DNA of 64,000 nt from Kitagawia praeruptora (lineage: Eukaryota > Streptophyta > Magnoliopsida > Apiales > Apiaceae). The DNA is taken from NCBI GenBank assembly GCA_037693485.1, contig CM075348.1:30994501-31058500 (forward strand), in the 5' to 3' direction. The position numbers and the translations under genes were made by a program. The notes under the pieces were generated by a model. The model was not told the DNA's origin. It saw only the letters and a list, made by a program, of their open reading frames with translations, and ran no database searches. This document shows positions 35,180 to 46,489 of the stretch, piece after piece. How positions within the stretch are numbered: position 1 is the stretch's first letter; the number at the start of each line of letters is the position of its first letter.

Positions 35180-35185
35180 AATAAA
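35180..35185 (+). terminator. Poly(A) signal after the small antisense ORF
   Basis: AATAAA, 63 bases after the stop codon, preceded by a T-rich stretch and TGTAAT repeats. Position and composition suit a plant polyadenylation signal. Confidence 0.5.
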
Positions 35186-35453
35186 AAGTATCTTTTTTCG
35201 TCGATAGTAGGTTGTCCTTTGCTTTTTAGTTCTCTGTTACATCGTATATTTAGCCCATGTGTAGACATTTTGCTGCAAATTGTCTGTAGTAATCATTCCT
35301 TGTAATTTTGACTTGAAGTTGCTGGCTTTTTGTTGTAGTAATTGCCTTTGGCATTGATTTGTGTAATGTAGTTTCCATTTGTTTTCGCGGCCGTCCAGGG
35401 GCCTCAGTTTTGGTTTGGCGGAACTGCAGATTGAAATCCGTAATTGTTGGAGT

Positions 35454-35810
35454 GCCCGTTTAGGGGACTTGGCTCTTTTAACCGTAGATTAAAATCCATA
35501 GTCGGGAGTATGCCCGTTTAGAGGACTTGGCTATTTAACCTTAGATTGGAATCCATAGTCGTGAGTATGCCCGTCTAGGGGACTTGGCTCTTTAACCATA
35601 GATTAAAATCCATAGTCGTGAGTATGCCCGTCTAGGGGACTTGGATCTTTAACCGTAGATTAAAATCCATAGTTGTGAGTATGCCCGTCTAGGGGACTTG
35701 GCTCTTTAACCGTAGATTAAAATCCATAGTCGTGAGTATGCCCGTCTAGGGGACTTGGCTCTTTAACCGTAGATTGGAATCCATAGTCATGAACCTGTCC
35801 TTCTAAGAGA
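35454..35810. repeat. Tandem array of about six 57-58-bp units in Retand
   Basis: The unit runs from GCCCGTCTAGGGGACTTGG to a block around TAGATTAAAATCCATAGTC and GTGAGTAT. Copies start at about 35454, 35512, 35569, 35626, 35683 and 35740, with few differences. The array lies between the small antisense gene and the integrase end. Confidence 0.92.
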
Positions 35811-36020
35811 CTTTGAGAAATTTGCTATTGTAGTTGGTTGCTGGCCCGCTTAGGGACTTTGATAATTTTGCTATTGTAGTTGGTTGCTGGCCCGCTTAGG
35901 GACTTTGATAATTTTGCTATTGTAGTTGGTTGCTGGACCGCTTAGGGACTTTGATAATTTTGCTATCGTAGTTGGTTGCTGGCCCGTTTAGGGACTTTGA
36001 GAAATTTGCTATTGTAGTTG
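35811..36020. repeat. Second tandem array, about 4.5 units of 46 bp
   Basis: The unit contains GACTTTGATAATTTTGCTAT and TGTAGTTGGTTGCTGGCCCG. It directly abuts the 58-bp array and shares the CCCGCTTAGGGACTT core with it, so the two arrays probably arose from one ancestral repeat. Confidence 0.9.
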
Positions 36021-36152
36021 AAAGACTTGCTGGATGTAAATGTAGATAGTTTTTTCGCAAAAGTATTCTATTAAAAAATGCAATTCCCTTCGTTACAAAA
36101 CAGATATGACTGTAACCATCTATTGGTAATATTTCCGTAGTTTGTCGCCATG

Positions 36153-39100
36153 CTAAGTGTTGTTAACTTCAGTGCCATCTAGGCGGGCTAGTTTGTAGGA
36201 ACCCGGCCTGAGCACTTTGATGATTTTGTAAGGACCTTCCCATTTTGGCATAAGTTTGCCAGTGTGTCTGGGGTCAGATGCTTCAGTTGCCCTGTTAACC
36301 AAATCGCCTTCTACATAGGCTTTGATTCTGGCTCTTTTCCCAAAAAATTCTTTTGTTTTTTCTTTGTAAACGACCATTTTTTCCACAGCAGTCTCCCTTG
36401 TTTCATCTAGAAGGTCTAGATTTGTTTTGAGTCCTTGAGCATTTGCCTCTTCTTCAAAATTGATAGCGCGATATGATGGTGAGCCTATCTCGACCGGTGA
36501 AAGGGCTTCTGTGCCAAAAGCCAACTTGAATGGGGACTCTCCAGTGCTTGTTCTGGCAGATGTCCGGTAAGCCCAAAGAACATTAGGTAACTCATGCGAC
36601 CATTTCTTCTTTGATGTAGTTAATCTTTTTTCTAAGCCGCGGACAATGATGCGATTGGTTACTTCGACTTGACCGTTGCTTTGGGGGTGACAAACAGATG
36701 CTTTCTTGTGTTTGATCCCGTGGTCGGATATAAACTTTGTGAATTTTGACCCCACAAATTGTGTACCGTTGTCGGATATAAGTACTACTGGAATTCCAAA
36801 CCTTGTGATGACTTGCTCTTAAAAAAAATGAATGGCATCATCTTGCGTAATGTTTTTAAGTGCCTTTGCTTCTGCCCATTTGGTCATATAATCAATGGCG
36901 ACCATGACATATTGTAGATCACCTTTGGCTCTAGGGAATGGTCCCATAATGTCAATGCCCCATACGGCAAATGGTATGGGTGATAGAATGGCTGCAGGTA
37001 GGGCTGGCGCTTTTCTGGACATATTGCTGAACAGTTGGCATTGGTGGCATTTTTTGGTGAAGTTTTTGCATTCCTTGTGCATTTTGGGCCAGTAATAGCC
37101 TTGTCTGAGTATTTTATGTGCCAATGCCTTTCCAGCCATTTGGTCGCCACAAATGCCTTCATGAACTTCCCTCATACAATATAAGGCTTCCTCCTCATCT
37201 ACACATTTGAGTATGGGAGAATCAAAGCTTCTTTTGTATAAGATGCCTTCCTGAATGAAGTATTTTGTCGCTTGAGACTTAAGTATTTTAGCTTTGATGA
37301 CATCGAGTGGCAATGTGCCACTTTCCAAATAACGGATGTAAGGGCTCATCCAGTTATCTTCCGGCGGGCTAACCTCCATAATGTCTAATTTGTTTACACT
37401 TGGAGCGGTTAATTCTTCAAAGTATATGGTGTCCACCTCTGCTTTTTCCCCTTGAGTTAATTTAGACAACATGTCTGCCATTGTGTTATCTATCCGATCT
37501 ATCTGTTCGAGAGAATATTCCTCAAATTGGGTCAGTATTGTTTGCACCAATTCTTGATACTTGCTAAGGTTGTTGTCTTTGGTTTAATAATCTCATGTTG
37601 TTTGACGAACAACCAGTTGCGAATCGCTGTATATGGTGATCTTTTTTACTTGTAAATTCTTTGCTAATGTCAAACCGGCCAAGAGTGCCTCATACTCTGC
37701 CTGATTATTTGTAGCTTTGAAGTTCAATTGTATGGCTTGTCTGATTTGGAAACCGTCGGGGCTAGTAAGGATAATGCCTGCTCCGCAACGGGTGCTTGTG
37801 GAGGAACCGTCCACATAAAGTTGCCAGTGGTTGCCTGTTGTTGCTATGGTTTCCGCGGAAGTTTCTTTTTCTGCTTTTGAAAATGAACATTCGACTATAA
37901 AGTCTGCCGGTGCTTGTGCTTTGATGGCAGTTCTTGGTGTGTATTTTAAATCGAATTGGCCAAGCTCAACGGCCCAATTGATCAATCGTTCTGATAAATC
38001 TAGCTTGTGAAGTATTTTTCTTAGTGGTTGGTCCGTGATAACCCTGATTTGCCTGCCTTGGAAGTAATGTCTCAATTTTCTGCTTGCTACGACCAAAGCT
38101 AGAGCAAACTTTTGGACGTTTGGATAACGGGTTTTGGCATCCTTGAGCACTTGGCTGACATAATAGACTGGTTTTTGCTCGCCTTTTTCTTTTTTTATGA
38201 GTACCGCCCCTACAGCTTTATCCGTGGCGGACATGTAAAGTGACAGCGGTTCTGAAGGAGCTGCGACGGCAAGCAATGGAGCAGAAGAGGGATATGTTTT
38301 GAGGTCTTCGAAAGCCTTCTGGCATTCGTCTGTCCAAGATATTACCTTTGTTTTGGTTGCTCCTTTCAATGTGTCAAAGAACGGGAGGCATCTATCTGTA
38401 GCTTTGCTATGAATCTTCTTAGAGCAGCCAGTCTCCCCGTTAGTTTTTGTATGTCCTTCAAGGTTTTTGGCGGTTGCATGTCAATTATAGCCTTTATCTT
38501 TTCAGGATTGGCTTCAATGCCTCTGTGAGATACCAGGAAGCCAAGGAACTTGCATGCGTCAAGGGCAAATGCGCATTTGTCCGGATTAAGTTTCATGCTG
38601 TGTTTTCTGAGTGTAGAGAAACATTTTTCTAAGTCTTGCAAGTGTGAAGCCGTTAAGAGCGACTTTACTATAAGGTCATCCACGTATACTTCCATGTTTC
38701 GGCCCAACTGCCCGGCGAAGATTTTATTCATGGTTTTTTGGAAGGTAGCACCGACGTTGATTAGTCCGAATGGCATGACTTTATAATAATACACCCCCCT
38801 GTGTGTAATGAAGGATGTTTTTTCTCTGTCTTCTGGGGTCATTTTGATTTGGTTGTAGCCTGAGTAAGCATCCATGAAGCTTAACATCAAATGACCCGCT
38901 GTTGCATCTATGAGTTGGTCTATTGAGGGAAGTGGATATGGATCTTTGGGGCATGCTGCGTTTAAGTCCGTGTAATCAACACATATTCTCCATTTCCCGT
39001 TAGCTTTTTTCACCAGTACTACATTTGCAACCCATTTAGGGTAGGTTACTTCGCAGATTAAGTCTGCGTCCAGCAGTTTGTCAATCTCAATGTCAATTGC

Positions 39101-39985
39101 CTGTTGTCGCTCTGGGGCAAAATTCCTTCTTTTCTGAATTTTTGGTGCTTTGTCTGGGTCCACATTTAACTTGTGGATTGCCACGGATTCATCTATGCCC
39201 GGCATATCTTTTGGGCTCCATGCGAAGATGTCTGCGTATTTTCTCAAAAGATCTGTAAGGCCATCTTTAAAGATTGAATCCAAACCTGCTCCCACACTCA
39301 CGCTTTTAGTTACATCTCCGGGTATAACTTCAATCTTTTCTGTTCGTGCCGCAGGGCTTATTGGCGGTTTCTCTTCCCTTTTGAGACATTTCAGGAGATT
39401 TGCATCTATGCGAGGTGGGTCTTCTGTCAGCGGGTCGTGCCCGTCTATGAACTGCACTTCTTTTCTTTTCTTGTTATTCACACGTTGATTTTGAACGTGC
39501 CTTTGTCTTTTCGCTTGCTTTCTTTTCTGTGCCCTTTGTCTGTTGATATTGCTAGGCTCAGTTTTGCCCAAAGTGAGTGCAATGCCATAGCATCTTTTGG
39601 ACGTTTCTGAATCCCCTTTGATTTCTCCTACCCCGTTTAAAGTGGGGAATTTGATTTTGAGGTGAGGGGTGGAAGTAACCGCTTTCAGCATGTTTAGTGT
39701 GGGCCTTCCCAAGATCATGTTGTAACAGGATGCAGTGTTGATGACATAAAACTTGATAATTCTGCATACTTGTCTGGGAGATTCCCCAAAATAAACAGGG
39801 AGCCTTGCTATGCCCCCTATTGGGACGGCGTTGTGGCCGAACCCGTAAAGAGATGTATCGTCGGGATATGTTTCTAACATCTCATTAGTTAGCTTCATCC
39901 TGTCCCAGGTGTGTTTGAAACATATATCAATGGAGGACCCGTTGTCAACAAGGATCCTTTTGACTTCGTTATGGGCGACATCCAA
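36153..39985 (-). pseudogene. Retand pol: protease, RT, two RNases H, integrase; broken
   Basis: Segment 39985-38366 holds the protease (I-L-V-D-N-G-S-S near the start) and reverse transcriptase (C-V-D-Y-T-D-L-N and the Y-V-D-D catalytic motif). After a frame change at about 38366, segment 38369-37593 has the classical RNase H and then a second, archaeal-type RNase H (L-Y-V-D-G-S-S, N-Q-A-E-Y-E, Y-S-D-S). Segment 37550-36819 has the HHCC zinc finger and first Asp of integrase. Segment 36755-36153 has the last catalytic Glu and the C-terminal domain; the second Asp lies between them in a broken stretch (about 36765-36785). At least three breaks separate the pieces. The dual RNase H is the mark of the Tat lineage. 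Confidence 0.92.
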
Positions 39986-39993
39986 AGATACAA

Positions 39994-41802
39994 CTAGTGC
40001 CTCAGTGTGGTTTGGGTTAATGCCCTCATAATCTGCGTCTGTAAATGTAATGATGGTTGGCGGACCCTCGAATATTGTATAGACTGATTGTTCTTCTCTA
40101 GGCGGCGAGACCTGTCCGCCAAAAATGGTATGTACAATGTTTTTGTTGTGTGCTTGAGAGGTGGGGGGCCAAGTATTTGTCGGGGCAAGTACTGAGATAA
40201 GTTGCCAGCCTTAACTTGTCTCTCCAAGAAGTATTTGAGAGACAAACAACTGTCTATGTAATGTCCGTGTGTCTCATGGTAATGATAGTGTTTGTCTTTT
40301 GGCCTGTCATCAGGCGAGGAGATCATTGGGGCCGGAGGCATGTAAAAAGGTTTTCCCTTGATTTCTCGTAGAATGGTTGCCCTTGGGAGTATGAATTTTG
40401 TCCATTCTAGCTCAGGACGTCTATCCGGTCTTTGCGGGTTTGCTGGCCCTAGGCGGTCCCTGACCGGAGTTGGAAATTGAGTTCCTTGGGCGGAGGGTGG
40501 CGGCCCATGAGTGGTTTGCACTTGATGTAAAACATGTGCTTGCCTTTGGTAAGATGTGAACCTTTCCCTTTGAAAATATAGTGTTGAGGCGGGTGGAGCT
40601 CTGGATTGTTTTAGCACGCTTAGAGACTCGGCTTCGTTGTTAGCTTGGGATGCCAAGTCATATGCCTTTGCTAAAGTGGTGGGTTTTGTTTCCATGAGAC
40701 GGCATACGTATTTTTCGCATTCGTAGGGGTTAAGGCCTCTTCTCAAATGGACCAACGCCTCTGTTTCGTTAACACAAACAACCTTGTTGACGGCTTCCTT
40801 GAAGCGGTCAATGTAGTTTTGCAAAGTTTCTCCGTTACATTATGCAACGGTTTCGAGGAACACGGTATGAACCTCGTGTTGTTGGTTTGCTTTGAACTTG
40901 TTTAGGAATAATTTTCTGAATTCTAACCAAGTATCTACGGACCTGGCAGACATTCTACAGAACCATCTTTGGGCGTTCCCGCGGAGAGTCGCGGCGAAGA
41001 AACGGTAACGTGTCAGATCATTGTATTCGTAATGAAGAGCCAATTGGTCGAAGTAACTAAGATGCTCTTCCGGGTCTCCCAGCCCATCGAAAGAATTGAA
41101 GCTGTGATGTTTAATGTCTTTTTGTCGGGGCTCGGCCTCTAGCCTCACCGTGAATGGTGTACCGCTCAGATCTTGCTCGCTATTGCCCTCTATCTTTTTC
41201 TTAAGTTCCATGATGGTTCACATCATCTCAGCGTTTGTTGGTTGTGTACTTTCGGCTTCCCTTGAGCGGACAGGGGACCGCTCTTTGTGTTTTTGTCTTT
41301 CGTATTCAGCTACCACCTTGTCGTAGTCAGCTTTCTTGTCAGTAATCAACTTTCTTAGATCTCTGTGTTTTCTGTTTTGCTCCCACATTTCGGGTGGGTG
41401 GTGACTCTTATTGTGCCTTTCGTGATTTGTATTTTGTGATGAGCCTAGGTGAGAGAAAGCGGAATCTGCCCGTCTAGGCCGGCTATGAGCCTCATTTCGG
41501 TCATTGTTTGGATTGGCTTGAGAGCCTCTAGGTTCTGGCTGTGGGCCTTGGCCCTGTTGTGGGAAAGTTGAAGCTATTTGCATGATTAAGTCGACTTGTT
41601 GTTGAGTGTAGCCTGCGAGATTTAGGCTAAGGACTTGCTCTTGGTTGTCTCCCCTTGGGGGGTTTGTTTCTACGCGGTTATTTGGGTTTAATAGTAGGTT
41701 ATGCAGCGGAACGCCATTTTTGTTGCCTTCTCTTTCTTGTGGTGGCATTTGGTCTAGGTTTGCTGACGTGGTGGCGCCTTTAGATCTGGTGTTGTGGGCC
41801 AT
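39994..41802 (-). pseudogene. Retand gag, broken into three frames
   Basis: The start ATG is at 41802. The first piece (to 41218) is a hydrophilic N-terminus. The second (41211-40840) and third (40824-39994) hold the Retrotrans_gag core with H-L-x-Y-F-D, W-F and W-x-E-F-R-K-L-F patterns, then a leucine-rich stretch and a Pro/Gln-rich tail. Stops near 41217 and 40837 interrupt the frame. A Cys-His knuckle was not evident; a histidine-rich H-Y-H-Y-H-E-T-H-G-H block is present instead. Confidence 0.85.
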
Positions 41803-41894
41803 TTTAATAGTGTATATTCTGTTTTTTTTATGTTTTGTTTCGTAAGGTTGGTTCGGGTAGAGCAGGCGAGGGATTTTTTTTCAAGAGAAATAAC

Positions 41895-41912
41895 CCCCTC
41901 CTTCTAGCGCCA
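41895..41912 (-). other. Retand primer-binding site (candidate)
   Basis: On the minus strand TGGCGCTAGAAGGAGGGG begins two bases after the 5' LTR end at 41915. The TGGCGC start is typical of primer sites, but I could not match the rest to a specific tRNA from memory. Confidence 0.65.
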
Positions 41913-41914
41913 AA

Positions 41915-42542
41915 TGATAATTCTCACGGCCGATTAGAGGCTTCCGATCACTGTTCCGAGCACTGTTCCGGGGATGCTTCACTTGAGTTTGGGTATCTGC
42001 AAAACAATGCTTGCCCGGGGGTGGTGGCAGTCAAGCACCTCCGGTGTGAGAATCAGTAATCGGAAATAATAATAATCAAGTTGGTAAGAATGTATCTGTG
42101 TGAAGGGAGAAAATGAGTAATAAGTTTGTGCTGCTAAAATTGTGTGTGTCCTCACCTTATGTGCAGAATGGGGGTATTTATAGGCTAGGACTCCTAATCA
42201 CTGTTTTATCCACTCGGCTACCCACTTGTTGCGCCGTTATAGCTACAGTGAGCCACCATTGGAACAGTGATTAGTGTCCCTTCCACACATACCTCGATCC
42301 TACCACAGCCGCTTTTGCTACAGTTGAATGTCCTTGTGTTCCTTTGACTACCTTTATGGTTCCCTGCCTTAGTGAGCAAGATACCAAGATATTTTGCACA
42401 AGTATTTTTGTAAAGATATTTGTTGTCAAGATGAGCAAGTTGGGAGAAAATAATACCTTATGACACGTGTAAAGTAGAAAGGTACTGCTTTGGTTATTTT
42501 AGCAGCGGGTGCCCGCTGTTGGCTTATAGCGGGTACCTATCA
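41915..42542 (-). repeat. Retand 5' LTR
   Basis: 628 bp; it equals the 3' LTR plus a 12-bp tandem repeat of the ACTGTTCCG region. A minus-strand TATA box is at 42175-42182. It is followed by the CAAGA target duplication at 42543-42547. Confidence 0.93.
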
Positions 42543-43294
42543 CAAGATTAGGATGGAAATCAGAATCTGGTTCTATGCATTCCTCAGGCATGTATTTCTC
42601 AGCCTCCTTTACAGAAGAAATCAAGATAAAAATGTGGAACGCAAACTGCCCAAGGAGAGAAAGAAAGACATAGTAGCAAAAGGGGACGCTCAGCTGATAA
42701 AGTGGAAAGGGGCCTAGCATGAGAGAAAAATAAAAAGAAGGCAGCCGTAAATTAAAACTCCACTAATTCTGGCTTGAACATCACCCAATTTGACACCATC
42801 CAAGTACATCACACTCAGAACATAGGCTGTGGCAAGACAATTCAGACCAAGTATCATAAACAGTTGGAGCGTAGTTACCAGAGTATTACGACCTTGACGG
42901 ATTATGTCTATAGCAGGAGCAACTGATGCATGCTTTGCTGTGAATGGCGATGCCATTGAGGCATCTCCAACTCTCCAAGCTTAACTACTGGAGCTGCACG
43001 ACCATCACCCTCCTTGTTTAGTTCGTTCATAAGCTTTTTTAATTTCGTTCGCTGCATCTCTGCTGTTGTCAGATGACGGTTACCAACTGATTGACTGGTG
43101 GAGTCAGATCTTAGAGCAGATCTACTTTTAGAAGAGCTATCTCCATTTATAGCAAGGGACTTTCCTGCTTCTGTTGTAACCTTGGCTTTCTTTGCTTTAC
43201 TGGATTTTCCCGTATCACTTTTGGATTACGCTCCAGACTGTGACTTGTCACTTGGAGGAGGAATTACATTTAACAAAGCCACTCCTACGTGCGC
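42543..43294 (-). pseudogene. P5A-type ATPase pseudogene, central exon
   Basis: This exon begins at a preserved acceptor (CACCCAG on the minus strand, 43301-43295) with A-H-V-G-V-A-L-L-N, the end of the P-domain hinge in P5A ATPases. It continues through the Ser/Lys-rich linker, the S-P-F-T-A-K-H-A-S-V block and membrane segments to the Retand insertion. Lesions: an in-frame TAA at 43226-43228, an 8-bp duplication (GGAGAGTT) near 42970, and a frameshift near 42750 followed by a small deletion. The sequence is otherwise closely similar to functional family members, so the inactivation is not ancient. Confidence 0.88.
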
Positions 43295-43966
43295 CTGGGT
43301 GTTTAAAAGGACCATTACAAAGAGTCAAAATACATTTTAAACTCAGTGTAAAGTGTATACTCAATAAATGAGGTAAGTCATTTTCCCCTAGGGTTGCATT
43401 TCATAATTATTTCATACAAAGAATTTTTACAAAGTACGAACTAAATACAAGTCACGGGAAAGCCAAATTTTACTGATGAAAGTCCCATGGTCCAATAGTT
43501 AACCCTTTCTCCTAATGAGAATGAGATTCAGATTTGACTAAAAACATGTGAAATGGGTTTGTGGGTTTGTGAGTGTGAAAATGAGTTTCAGGGCAGACGA
43601 TTGACCCTTCTCAAGTAAGAAAAATAAAACCCTGAAAAACCTTAGAATCCTAGATCTTGAGCACTAACCAAGATTCCATCTCTCCGACGTATCCATGAAT
43701 GATGGATTTGAACTCAACATAAACAGGTCAAAAGAACTACAGAACTACTACAGTAGCATAATAAAGTGTTTGGCTTTGCTTATCTGCTGTCCTAGATCCC
43801 ATAACATAATCCATCTTCTAGAAATGATGACAAGTTTTAACTTCATAAAGAGATAGGCAAGAGATCTGTTCGTTTCATTTTTAGATGCTTTAAGCACCTT
43901 GGACAATTTAAGATTCTTTCATAAACAACATAATTGCAGCCAATAACATTATAGAATTTGTAATAC

Positions 43967-44092
43967 AGGCTTGTTCTCCACAAAAACCAATGCATGGCAA
44001 GATGCTAAAATTGCAAGAGTGCGAGTTGGCACTTTAGTAAAATCAGTTTCTAAGTCAAAGCCTTCTGTCAACCCACCAATCCCAGAAAACTC
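43967..44092 (-). pseudogene. P5A-type ATPase pseudogene, upstream exon
   Basis: A 126-base exon in frame with E-F-S-G-I-G-G-L and A-S-C-H-A-L-V-F-V, a region just before the nucleotide-binding core of P5A ATPases. It has an acceptor CAG on its upstream side and a donor GT at 43966-43965. The exons that should lie between this one and 43294, including most of the nucleotide-binding and P domains, are missing. The intervening 670 bases show no homology I recognise. Confidence 0.75.
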
Positions 44093-44164
44093 CTGTCAAC
44101 AGAAACACCACATGTAATTAGCAGTTTTTTATCCCTCTGACCTTGTTCTTGATCCAATGTGGAG

Positions 44165-44389
44165 ATTCGAAAAAAGCCTTGTTCTTTGAAAGATCTATCT
44201 CGTGTCTGGTACTGCAAGGTTCACTCTGCAAGAACTCCGAATCATTCTCTTGAAGCTCATCCTCTTCATCATAAAGGATCCGCTTGCCCCGAAATGACCT
44301 GGACCAATAGGGAAATCCAAATTCATTGGGCCTTTCGATACAATCAAATAGAATGCCCCAAGGATGCCATATTCCATACTTATACATAA
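44165..44389 (-). other. ycf2: Plastid-derived insertion (NUPT): ycf2 fragment
   Basis: The minus-strand frame contains the stretch F-G-F-P-Y-W-S-R-S-F-R-G-K-R and Y-D-E-E-D-E-L-Q-E-N-D-S, which I recognise from the large plastid protein Ycf2. After this a frameshift occurs and the match ends near 44165. The fragment covers about 75 codons of a gene that is over 2000 codons in plastids, so it is a nuclear copy of plastid DNA without function. It lies between the P5A pseudogene exon and the hAT inverted duplication, and its right edge coincides with the end of the hAT arm. Confidence 0.85.
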
Positions 44390-44540
44390 CACTTAAATAG
44401 TTAAACATAACAGTTAAACATGCTTCAATAGTTAAACATAACAGTTAAACATACTTCAATAGTTAAACATAACAGTTCCATAAAAAACTTAGACATAACA
44501 GTAATGATAAAAATGAAAGCAACCAAATAGATAATAGATA

Positions 44541-46430
44541 TTAAGCAGCCCGATCTTCAAATAAACTATATGTCATCCTCTTCCTCTTCGTGTATCATTA
44601 CTTCAAATTCTGGTTCATCAAGCGAAAGGTGAACAAATTCTCCAATATGTCCATCGGGATCAAAGTTGTCTCCACCTAAAAATGATAATAACAAAATATT
44701 TAGTAACTACGAAAGATAAAATATGTTAAAAGTTTTTATATATAACTACATATAATACAAAAGAGACGGATAAATATCCCAATATTCACGCATGGAGATT
44801 ATTATGCACAAAAACTAAGTCTTTAGTCCTTGATGTTTCCAATCTATTTCTCTTCACCGTTTGGATTAGCGTGTAAGTACTCCAATTTCGCTCGGTGCAC
44901 GAAGATGAAGCTGGTTGTTCAAGTAATTTGAATGCCAAAGCTTGTAATATTGGTGTGCATGTTCCATGGTTTGCCCACCAGGAAACTCGACTCTCTATTA
45001 TCCTACCTTCTATGACATGAGCTACATTAAAATATCCACTTCCAATTGAAAAAGCTCCAAATTCAACAAAGACTTTTTGCAAGTCAGTAGGATCTGGGAA
45101 CAACCTCTTGAAGCACCTGTTCCTATTAACTAAAACCTTTTCATCTTCGTGTTGATATATTCGCATTATCCCGTTATTCCCCATCGAAGCCAACCTTCAG
45201 AATAATACTTAGGTACCAAAGAGTGCGCAAGGCAGTGTAATGCGATGTTACTTTTATTCCATCTGCTTACCAATTTATGTTGAATAACTTCAAAAAATTC
45301 TGATTTTCCAGTAAGCAAATCCTTACCTTCATGGGTGAAAATAATCTTCTTCACATCTTTCATCATAGCGTTCCCCATGTCATATATTAGATACAATACA
45401 ACATTATCTATATCGCCTTCTCTCAACATTCCCACAATCGGTTCAGTAATAGCAAGAATGTAGTCTAACTAATCCCACCACAAATCATCGACAACACACT
45501 TTTTTACTTCTCTTGCCTTGTTAGCAATGACATTATTTTTTCCTTCCCTACAAGCCTGCCATTTTACATCCATAACCATTTTCTGTATAACCATTTTCTG
45601 TAGTGTTGTGCGCACTTTTCTAAATTGTCTAGCCATAATAAGATGTGATGCAAAGCGTGTCTCGGCAACTCTTAACAATGTCAAATCAGAATGACAAGTG
45701 AAAATACTTAATGCCAAGTTATGATTCACAATAAAATTTCGCATATCTTGTACATCATTAAGTATTTGAAGTATCCACTTACAGTGCTGATAATGTCCAG
45801 ATCTCTCTGGTGGCTTGCAGATGCTCTTCAATACCAAATTTAGGTTGTGCACCACACATGGAGTCCAGAATATGTGGGTGTTTGCTTTCGATTATCTCTC
45901 ATGTAGCCTTGTAATTTGCAACATTGTCTGTAACTATCTGAACCACATTTTATGCACCAACTTCTTCCATTGCATCTAAGAAAACAGAGGCCATGTATTC
46001 TGCCTTTTTCCATATGCCATATGTATTAATAGATTTGATAAACATTACTGTTCCAAAAGAAGCAACCATGATATTGATCAGAGGTTTCTTATGAATATCA
46101 GTCCAACCATCTAAGCAAATGGAAACACCTTTTCTCCTCCCTGTATCTTTAATTGGTTGTAACTTTTGAGCAATGTGATTTTTTTTTCTTGTGCCAAGAG
46201 TGTTGTGCACAATCTGGCGTACCTTGGTAGAACGTAACCTGACACATTGCTATTGGAAAACATGAGTAAAGCTTTTTTAAAGTAGGGACATCTGCTTAAA
46301 TTAAAGGATACAATACTTGCGTAAAAAGTTCGAGCAAACGCCTTATCAATGTCATCCCTCTCAACAACATTAAAAGCTTCTGCAATAGTGTTAGCTCTGC
46401 ATTTCTTCTGTTATGACAAATCTGAACCTT
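44541..46430 (-). pseudogene. hAT-type transposase pseudogene, left arm
   Basis: On the minus strand, pieces at about 46210-45950, 45855-45469, 45435-45166 and 45193-44786 encode a DUF659-type region (F-L-D-A-M-E-E-V-G) and the RNase H-like core, then the hAT C-terminal dimerisation region (S-W-W-A-N-H-G near 44990-44960). A final exon rich in Asp and Glu ends at 44541-44543. Stops and frameshifts separate the pieces. The N-terminal zinc finger expected in many hAT transposases is not seen. Confidence 0.85.
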
Positions 46431-46489
46431 CTTCCTCCACCAACAGGTGCTATTCTATCATGTAACTGCATATATATGTCTTCACGAAG

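Larger units (their letters stand above)
29180..42542 (-). mobile_element. Tat/Retand-type Ty3/Gypsy element, 13,363 bp, with antisense genes
   Basis: The element is bounded by TG...CA LTRs (29180-29795 and 41915-42542) and the target duplication CAAGA (29175-29179 and 42543-42547). On the minus strand: primer site, gag, protease, reverse transcriptase, RNase H, a second archaeal-type RNase H and integrase. Then comes a long 6-kb region with plus-strand genes and tandem repeats before the polypurine tract. Dual RNase H and antisense reading frames are features of the Tat lineage, and tandem repeats were described in Retand of Silene. The LTRs differ by about a dozen substitutions and one 12-bp duplication by eye, about 2%, so the insertion is young although gag-pol is broken. 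Confidence 0.93.
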
